Shown piece by piece: positions 43,946 through 49,571 of a DNA stretch of 49,571 nt. This DNA is from Flavobacteriales bacterium (GTDB lineage Bacteria; Bacteroidota; Bacteroidia; UBA10329), in contig JAGYJL010000012.1 of the NCBI GenBank assembly GCA_018402015.1, forward strand, positions 1 to 49,571. The letters are read 5' to 3'. The notes beneath the pieces were generated by a model. That model was not told the origin of the DNA. It ran no database searches and worked only from the letters and a program-made list of their open reading frames with translations. The position numbers and the translations under genes are program-made. Within the stretch, counting starts at the first letter, position 1; every line of letters begins with the position of its first letter.

Positions 43946-44676
43946 GACTGCTGCAACACGGTTTGAACGTTATGGTTCACTTCATCGGTTTCTACCAAGC
44001 CATCTTTTAGTCGGATAATGCGATGCGCGTGCTGCGCGATGTCTTCTTCGTGCGTCACTACCACTATGGTGTTACCGTTACGATGGATCTCTTCAAAAAG
44101 CCCCATGATTTCGATGGAAGTTTTGGAATCAAGGTTTCCTGTTGGCTCATCCGCAAGAATAAGCGCAGGACTGTTAACCAACGCTCTTGCTACGGCAACG
44201 CGTTGCCTCTGACCACCCGAAAGCTCGTTCGGGCGGTGAGTCATTCTATCGCCCAAACCAACTTGATTCAACACCTGTTCGCCACGCTTTTTGCGGTCGG
44301 CACTTCCAATACCTGCGTAAATAAGTGGAAGCGTAACATTATCAAGTGCCGTTGATCGAGGCAAGAGGTTAAAGGTCTGAAAAACGAATCCGATCTTTTT
44401 GTTCCGCACTTCGGCCAACTGATTGTCTGACATGCGACTCACATCCTGCCCATCAAGAAAATACTGTCCAGCACTAGGTGTATCCAAGCAGCCGATCATG
44501 TTCATCAGCGTTGATTTTCCAGAACCGGAAGGTCCCATCAATGCCACATATTCGCCTTGCTTAATGGTAATGCTGATGTCGCGCAAAGCGTGTACTTCTT
44601 CGGTTCCCATCACATACACTTTGGCTATGTGTTCCGTGCGGATAACGTCTTTAACTGGGGAGAATTTGATTTCCAT
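43942..44676 (-). CDS. MacB/LolD-type ABC transporter ATP-binding protein
   Basis: A 244-residue ATPase with Walker [13 protein letters not shown] (about residue 51), Q-loop [11 protein letters not shown], signature [15 protein letters not shown], Walker [15 protein letters not shown] and a switch His in VVTHE. This is the class that powers FtsX-fold permeases of the MacB and LolCDE type. No permease is adjacent; the window holds two orphan FtsX-fold permeases at 2083-3318 and 25841-27088. Confidence 0.93.
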   Translation of the reverse strand: MEIKFSPVKDVIRTEHIAKVYVMGTEEVHALRDISITIKQGEYVALMGPSGSGKSTLMNMIGCLDTPSAGQYFLDGQDVSRMSDNQLAEVRNKKIGFVFQTFNLLPRSTALDNVTLPLIYAGIGSADRKKRGEQVLNQVGLGDRMTHRPNELSGGQRQRVAVARALVNSPALILADEPTGNLDSKTSIEIMGLFEEIHRNGNTIVVVTHEEDIAQHAHRIIRLKDGLVETDEVNHNVQTVLQQS

Positions 44677-44694
44677 TGGATGGCTAAATTACAA

Positions 44695-45477
44695 TCAATA
44701 CCTGATGACGAAATGCTGCTTCGGCTGCTCTCTTCGTAGGAAAACGATTCCTACTTGAAACAGATCAAGTGTCACATTAACACGTTCATGCTCCTTGATG
44801 TTCGCCCAAGCATCAGCCATGCCTTTGCTCCAATAAATATCATCGAAAAGCAACACCGAATCGTTGTGACATTTTTCCAAACATTGCTCAAAATAGCGGA
44901 TGGTCGGTTCTTTCTGATGATTGCCATCAATAAACGCCCAATCCAGTTTTTCAATTGAATTGAGGAATGGTTTAAGGGTATCGTCAAAGTTTCCTTCGAT
45001 GATCGTTGGGTTGACTTTCGCTTTTTGAAATTGATTGCGAGCAATAGCAGCAGTATTCGGACATCCTTCAAAAGTTGTGAGTTTACCATTTGGATTACCG
45101 AGCGATTGGTAGAGGCTTCCTATGCCGAGCGAAGTTCCCAATTCTATCATGGTTTCGGGTTCAAAACGCTTAGAGAGTCGAAAAAGCAATTCGCCCCATT
45201 TTCCGCCTTTTGCAGAATTTTTGGCGATGTCTGCCACCTTTCTTTTGTTGGATTTATTGACCGTTGAACCTGCTCCTAGGTCGGTTATTTCAATCTCATC
45301 CGTTCTATATAGAAGTTCTTTCCGAATTCTTCCAACTGTTTCATATTCCAAATACGCTGTCTTGTCGTAAATCACTTTATCGAGCAATTCGTACACAAAA
45401 GGAGAGTGTATTCCGTGCCGATTTTTGGCTTTTGAGAGATACTTTGCGTATTCGGCTGCGCGCCACAGATGAGACAT
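44695..45477 (-). CDS. Class I SAM-dependent methyltransferase
   Basis: A 260-residue protein with an N-terminal KNRHGIHSPFVYELL segment and a Rossmann methyltransferase core: SAM-binding IELGTSLGIGSLYQSL (about residues 111-126), acidic TFEGCPNTAAIA, and LDWAFIDGNHQKEPTIRYFEQ. It resembles O-methyltransferase-like proteins common in Bacteroidota. Substrate unknown. A TAAATTCG near-consensus box lies directly before the ATG, divergent from the phosphatase gene. Confidence 0.82.
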   Translation of the reverse strand: MSHLWRAAEYAKYLSKAKNRHGIHSPFVYELLDKVIYDKTAYLEYETVGRIRKELLYRTDEIEITDLGAGSTVNKSNKRKVADIAKNSAKGGKWGELLFRLSKRFEPETMIELGTSLGIGSLYQSLGNPNGKLTTFEGCPNTAAIARNQFQKAKVNPTIIEGNFDDTLKPFLNSIEKLDWAFIDGNHQKEPTIRYFEQCLEKCHNDSVLLFDDIYWSKGMADAWANIKEHERVNVTLDLFQVGIVFLRREQPKQHFVIRY

Positions 45478-45523
45478 TGCGCGAATTTAGCGCTTAGCTA
45501 ACATTTCCGATCAGTGAAGCAAC

Positions 45524-45531
45524 TAAGTTTG
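45524..45531 (+). promoter_or_regulatory. -7 box of the PhoD-like gene
   Basis: TAAGTTTG matches TAnnTTTG, with a TTT 17 bases upstream. The ATG follows at 45548, giving a leader of about 12 bases. Confidence 0.5.
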
Positions 45532-45547
45532 TTGGAAGCCATCATTC

Positions 45548-47332
45548 ATGAAACAACTTCTTGCACTCTCACTTTTCTTTTTTCCTATTTCTCTTTTCTC
45601 CCAGTCAATTACTTCCGGTCCTGTGGTTGGTGGTGTTACTTCAGAATCGGCCCGTATCTATATAAGGACGGATGTTCCTACCGAATTCGACCTTGAATTG
45701 GATACGTTGCCAAGTTTCGGAACGTCCATTTTTGTTACAGACAGTACAAGGACCGATCAGTTCTCCATGACAATTGTTGACGTGGCAGGCTTGGAACCGT
45801 TCAAGGAATATTACTATCGGTTTTTGATCAATGGTCAGCCGCAAGATTCGGTGTATAGGTTCACGTCCTTTCCAGCACAAGGAGAAACCGGACATTATAA
45901 AGTTGTTGTTGGGTCCTGCAATTACTTCGAGAATTTCGAACTATTCGGACATATCAAGGATTTTGACCCGATGCTTTTCGTGCATCTAGGTGATTGGCGT
46001 TATCCGCCTAGCACCTTTGGCTGGGATTATAATCTGTTCCCTGATCGGATTGCTGATGCGTTCTCCTTCCGTTACAACGACCCGAATATGAGTGGCTACG
46101 TATTGGGCAACACGGCCATCGATTACGTTTACGATGATTCTTATTGCCACAACGGAAACCAAGGCAACACATTTCCACAGATAACCGCGGTAGAGTTGGC
46201 GCCCGATTCGTTCTTCTATGATATTCAAACAATTGAGTTCGATTCGGCTGTTATTCCTGGGGCGATCAGAGCTTATTTCGACCACTTTCCCGGTTACGGA
46301 TCGGTTGATACGACCATTGGAATTCACCACAAGTTCACAATGGGCAACGTGGAGTTCTTCATGCTCGACCTACGGAACCCAGCATCTCCGCAGAACGATC
46401 CATTCATCTATCATCCTGAGACGAACACCTACACCTTTGAACCTGATTCTAACCATAGTTTAATGAGCGCACCACAGCGTGAGTGGCTGCTGAATGGATT
46501 GCTGAACTCCACAGCGGATTGGAAAGTGATAGGTAGCAGTTTGATGTTCAATAAGCGGTTTGTTCAATTTCGTGAGATCGCAGAACAGCTTCAGGTGCTT
46601 GGTCCTTCAATCATAGAATACGTTTGGAGTTTGGCCTATTTCTGGAACGCGTATCCTGCCGATCTGAATGGCGTTTTGGATTTTGTAGAAGAGAACAACA
46701 TTAAAGATGTGATCGTGATTTCTGGCGATAGCCATAGTTCTATGGTTGACGATGGCACCAACGCTGGCCTGCCAGAACTAAGTGCCAGTGGATTAGCATC
46801 GGAAGATGAAGGTTACTTGAACTATCAACTCGATTCTGTGATAGACCTTTTGGGATACAGCTACGGAACCATCGATTCTTTATGGAATGGAGGCGGAAAC
46901 GGAGTTGGGAATTCGAATTTCTCTGATAGTTACGGAACGATGGAGTTCTTTGGCCGAGATTCCGTGATGTTGTGCGCAATGGATGAATCGGGAGCTACGA
47001 TGGGATGCGTGCGTATTTATCATTCGTCCAACCCTTTAGGAGTAGGAGCTGTCGTTGCTATTCAGAATCAGCGCTTTGACGTGTACCCCAATCCTGCAAC
47101 CGATGAAATCACCACAACCAATTGAAATTTTTAAGGGAGTGAGGTTTGATGGAGCTACAACCACATCTGAAGGCGCTAAATTGGGAACTGTTTTTCACCA
47201 ACAGGTCGGCTTTGGTTTCAGAAATTGGTCTAAGGAACCCGGGACTGGAACAGAGATGCAAATGACCTGAAACCTTTGAGTACTGGAACGTACTCGCTGG
47301 TGCCTTACATGACCGAGCTAGAACTAATTTAA
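45548..47332 (+). CDS. Secreted PhoD-like metallophosphatase with T9SS tail (tail frameshifted as read)
   Basis: The main frame (45548-47125) gives 525 residues: a signal peptide (after LFSQ, residue 19), a Fn3/PhoD_N-like domain (20-115) and a PhoD-like phosphoesterase domain with VGSCNYFENF, FVHLGDWRYP, DYVYDDSYCHNGN and VISGDSHSSM as metal-ligand motifs. A T9SS domain begins (VYPNPATDEI) but stops after only about 15 residues. Downstream, another frame carries DLKPLSTGTYSLV, the usual end of such a domain, and stops at 47332. At least two indels in 47100-47280 explain this. The product is likely an outer phosphodiesterase or phosphatase carried by T9SS. Confidence 0.85.
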
Positions 47333-47359
47333 GAAAGCAAGTAGGATATAAATTCTGCG

Positions 47360-48200
47360 CTAGACTTTAACAAGGCTCTCTTGCACATCAACTGTGGGAA
47401 CAGACAGTGGTCCACCTTTGTGTATGCTACTCTTTTCCCAAACTATACATCAAAATACACATCAATAATCAGCAGGATGCGTGAGGGTCTGACCCTCAAA
47501 TTCACCAGATATCTCCTAATTCCATACTCTAACAGAGGCGTTTACTGGGTTTTCCATCCTTACACGGATGCGAGGTCCACTCTTGATAATAGCCCTACCT
47601 CACGGGCTTTTTAATATCAGTCGTAAAGATTCCCATCATCATATCTTATGATTCGCCTTGTGCATGTTGGTAGATATTCATTGGAGAATAACTCATTTGG
47701 AATGATGATGACTGTTTTTACTTTCTGGAATATTTTAGAATCTGTTAACGAAAAGTCGGATCTATTAACTGTTTAAGGAATGGCCTTGCCTCAGTGGAAG
47801 TAGCCAGCCTGTAAGGTTCCCCAGGAAGGAGTAAAAGGCTGAACTAACTGCAGAAATTTGCAAACGTTCCTTGAGGGAGCAATCCTACGAGCTGATCCAG
47901 CAACTTGCAAATGTTATCAAAAGATGTTCTGGTTTTTCAATACACAAACTTCTTGCTCCCCGCAACGCTTATCAATGCTCTTTCTGACTCAGGCTTGATT
48001 TCGATAAGGCTTTCCAAAAGATATGGCTGGAGAGGCTATCTAGCGGCAGTTACATCATCAGTGCCATCACCGCTCATCAAACGATTTATGACCAGGCAAT
48101 GAAAGAAAAGAACGGCCAAAGCCAGCACCAACTTAGGCGCATAAAGCATGAACATTTCAATTGCTTTGTCCGAGTAACGTGAGAGTGTTTCAGTATTCAT
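47360..48200 (-). pseudogene. Second mscS gene, frameshifted as read
   Basis: Minus-strand translation across frames reproduces a whole MscS-family channel of about 280 residues. It has an N-terminus MNTETLSRYSDKAIEMF followed by LYAPKLVLALAVLF, then QPYLLESLIEI, QGTFANF (about 47860), KTVIIIPN (about 47700), TRRI-RYDDG (about 47640), ENPVNASVRVW (47520-47546), ADY-DVYFD (about 47465), and a C-terminus PTVDVQ. The same order occurs in the intact neighbour 17 bases upstream. Many single-base indels break it. It could be a pseudogene, but the pattern equals that seen in essential genes at 8.2-9.7 kb, so it may be intact in the cell. Confidence 0.75.
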
Positions 48201-48217
48201 TTTCAGTAAAACGAGGG

Positions 48218-49063
48218 TTAGTTATTATGAATGTGCACATCCATTTGAGGAAACGGAATGTTGAGTCCGTGCTGACCGAATTCCTTATAAACGCGTTTGT
48301 TCATTTCGAAGAACACATCCCAATAATCAGCAGATTCTACCCAAGCACGTACTGCGAAGTTCACTGAACTATCTGCCAATTCGGATACAGCCACAAAAGG
48401 AGCTGGGTCTTTCAAAATACGACTATCCGAATTCAACATCTGAAGCAGAACCTCTTGTGCCTTTTCAGCATCATCTCCGTAACCAATGCCAAATGTCCAA
48501 TCAACCCTTCTTCGTGGTTCGGTAGAGTAGTTGATCATGCTCCCTGTAGAAAGCCCTCCGTTTGGAATGATGATGGTCTTGTTGTCAGGAGTTTTGAGAA
48601 TAGTGTTGAATATCTGAATCTCAGAAACCGAGCCGACATAACCCTGCGCTTCCAGAACGTCACCCACCTTGAATGGCTTGAAAATGAGAATCATCACACC
48701 TCCTGCGAAATTTTGAAGTGTTCCACTCAGAGCCATACCAACAGCCAAACTTGCAGCTCCAAGAATGGCCACGAAAGATGTCATCTCAATCCCCAGCGTT
48801 CCTAGAGCAGTAATAACCACCAAGATCTTTAAAACAATACTTATCATGCTTCCAAGGAAGCTCTGAAGCGCTGCATCGAATTTTCTTGCTGCCATCAGTT
48901 TTTGAGCGGCCCTCGAAATTGCTCCGGCCAACCAAAGTCCAATCACAAGAATCAGAATTCCGACTGCTAATTTCTGTCCGTATTCAATCATCAACGGCAT
49001 ATAATCTGTACCTCCGTCTGCAAATAGATCTTTCATAAAAGCTTGTTTTTGTTTGGCCGGCAA
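48218..49063 (-). CDS. mscS: Small-conductance mechanosensitive channel MscS
   Basis: A 281-residue MscS-family channel that opens under membrane tension to release solutes in osmotic downshock. N-terminal helices lie at about residues 28-50 and 62-90. The pore helix region reads GAASLAVGMALSGTLQNFAGG, then FKPFKVGDVLEAQGYVG, FNTILKTPDNKTIIIPNGGLS, and the end PFPQMDVHIH. A second, frameshifted copy follows in the same direction, suggesting a tandem pair. Confidence 0.95.
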   Translation of the reverse strand: MPAKQKQAFMKDLFADGGTDYMPLMIEYGQKLAVGILILVIGLWLAGAISRAAQKLMAARKFDAALQSFLGSMISIVLKILVVITALGTLGIEMTSFVAILGAASLAVGMALSGTLQNFAGGVMILIFKPFKVGDVLEAQGYVGSVSEIQIFNTILKTPDNKTIIIPNGGLSTGSMINYSTEPRRRVDWTFGIGYGDDAEKAQEVLLQMLNSDSRILKDPAPFVAVSELADSSVNFAVRAWVESADYWDVFFEMNKRVYKEFGQHGLNIPFPQMDVHIHNN

Positions 49064-49186
49064 AGAAACTAAAACAAAAAGAAACGTCTTTTTTTAGGGT
49101 ATTTTCAGCCCATATCTCATGCCTTCTGTGCTACTTGTCACAAAAGAGCTAAATTGATACCGATACATTGTGGGATTGTTTAGCCA

Positions 49187-49571
49187 ATGAAAAGCAGAAG
49201 AAACTTTATCAAGCGTTCGTCAATAGCAACGCTAGGAGCCCTTATCGGTTCACGAATTGTATTCGGAAACAACCTTCCAAAGGATTACGTGCCTGTTATT
49301 CTTCAGGATGGAGACCCGTACTCCATGTTCAAGAAAAACAAGGAAATGGTGGTTCTCAACAACAAACCTTGGAACATCGAGACCTTACCTCATTTATTGG
49401 ATGATAAGGTAACTCCGAATGAAAAGATGTTTATCCGAAACAACGGTTTGATTCCGGAAGATATAGATGTAAACAAATGGACACTGACCATTGATGGTGA
49501 GTCGGTTTCCAAGCCCAAAACCTATACGTTACAAGAGCTAAAGACCAAATTTCCTCAACACACCTATCAAT
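49187..49571 (+). CDS. Tat-exported sulfite oxidase-family molybdopterin oxidoreductase (N-terminus only)
   Basis: The start MKSRRNFIKRSSIATLGALIG holds a twin-arginine signal (SRRNFIK). The following sequence, with MFIRNNGLIPEDIDVNKWTLTIDGESV and YTLQELKTKFP, matches the beginning of the sulfite oxidase/YedY-like molybdopterin domain. The gene runs off the window after 128 residues, so the Mo-ligating cysteine is not visible. Expected location is the periplasm. Confidence 0.82.
   Translation, partial: MKSRRNFIKRSSIATLGALIGSRIVFGNNLPKDYVPVILQDGDPYSMFKKNKEMVVLNNKPWNIETLPHLLDDKVTPNEKMFIRNNGLIPEDIDVNKWTLTIDGESVSKPKTYTLQELKTKFPQHTYQ

Noticed and set aside
47593-47612. Terminator hairpin AGCCC...GGGCTTTTT after the PhoD-like gene
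   Set aside because: It lies within the recognisable mscS-like coding remnant and has a stem of only five pairs with an eight-base loop; probably coincidental.
1-49571. tRNA, rRNA or riboswitch
   Set aside because: No cloverleaf with a GTTCRA arm outside coding genes and no recognisable riboswitch core was found by eye; a covariance-model search would be needed to exclude small RNAs.

Overview
This window looks like a chromosomal segment of a Bacteroidota bacterium, most likely in or near the Flavobacteriales. The evidence is as follows. Two secreted proteins end in type IX secretion (T9SS) sorting domains with a YPNP start. Promoter -7 boxes have the form TAnnTTTG, and no Shine-Dalgarno sequences are evident. 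SecA is about 1,100 residues with a C-terminal SEC-C zinc motif. purH sits directly ahead of mreB, and a DUF2795 protein and a DUF4286 protein are present. Most of the window is ordinary housekeeping DNA packed on both strands.

Layout. 1-5.5 kb: a lipid A/multidrug-type ABC exporter cut by the window edge, rbfA, a LolC/LolE-type permease, an aldehyde dehydrogenase and a two-gene heavy-metal-binding (HMA) unit. 5.5-8.1 kb: an EamA transporter and a secreted protein joining a cytochrome c-like domain, a PHM-type copper monooxygenase and a T9SS tail. 8.2-10.3 kb: rplU, rpmA and serS, all three broken by many single-base indels. 10.3-16.1 kb: a lipoprotein, a TPR protein, a DUF4286 protein, rsmA, mgtE and a D-2-hydroxyacid dehydrogenase. 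16.2-19.7 kb, minus strand: a lipoprotein, a GC-richer gene of unknown function with a 42-bp tandem array just upstream, aspartate kinase and an acetyltransferase. 19.8-25 kb: a secreted tail-collar-like protein, class I fructose-1,6-bisphosphatase and mfd. 24.9-27.1 kb, minus strand: a haloalkane-dehalogenase-type hydrolase and a MacB-type permease. 27.3-34.3 kb: the cell-shape operon purH-mreB-mreC-mreD-mrdA-rodA. 34.3-35.6 kb: a complete IS256-family element, followed by a 21-bp minisatellite and about 0.9 kb of unresolved DNA. 36.9-45.5 kb, minus strand: a PpiD-like chaperone, DinB, secA, DUF2795, cobalamin adenosyltransferase, an ABC ATPase and a methyltransferase. 45.5-49.6 kb: a PhoD-like T9SS protein, a frameshifted mscS copy, an intact mscS and the start of a Tat-exported sulfite-oxidase-family protein.

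How the genes work together. The clearest unit is the rod-shape operon, whose genes are coupled by overlapping stop/start codons. secA, the PpiD-like chaperone, the LolC/E permease and the T9SS cargo proteins all belong to envelope biogenesis. The HMA pair and the copper monooxygenase suggest an interest in copper at the cell envelope, but they are separate transcription units.

Most notable observations: (1) three zones (about 8.25-9.67, 35.9-36.8 and 47.1-48.2 kb) with very dense single-base indels; since the first hits essential genes, local consensus error is the likeliest cause, and the mscS copy may really be intact; (2) a 42-bp tandem array whose units each hold a palindrome, next to an atypical gene; (3) a 21-bp minisatellite that can encode a heptad (IDQNAGT-like); (4) a heme c/copper-monooxygenase/T9SS fusion; (5) -7 promoter boxes lying almost on the start codon of many genes, which suggests leaderless or near-leaderless mRNAs. 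I did not find a CRISPR array, tRNA, rRNA, prophage or defence island. I see no convincing multi-gene novel system here; the 16.6-17.8 kb locus is the best candidate.
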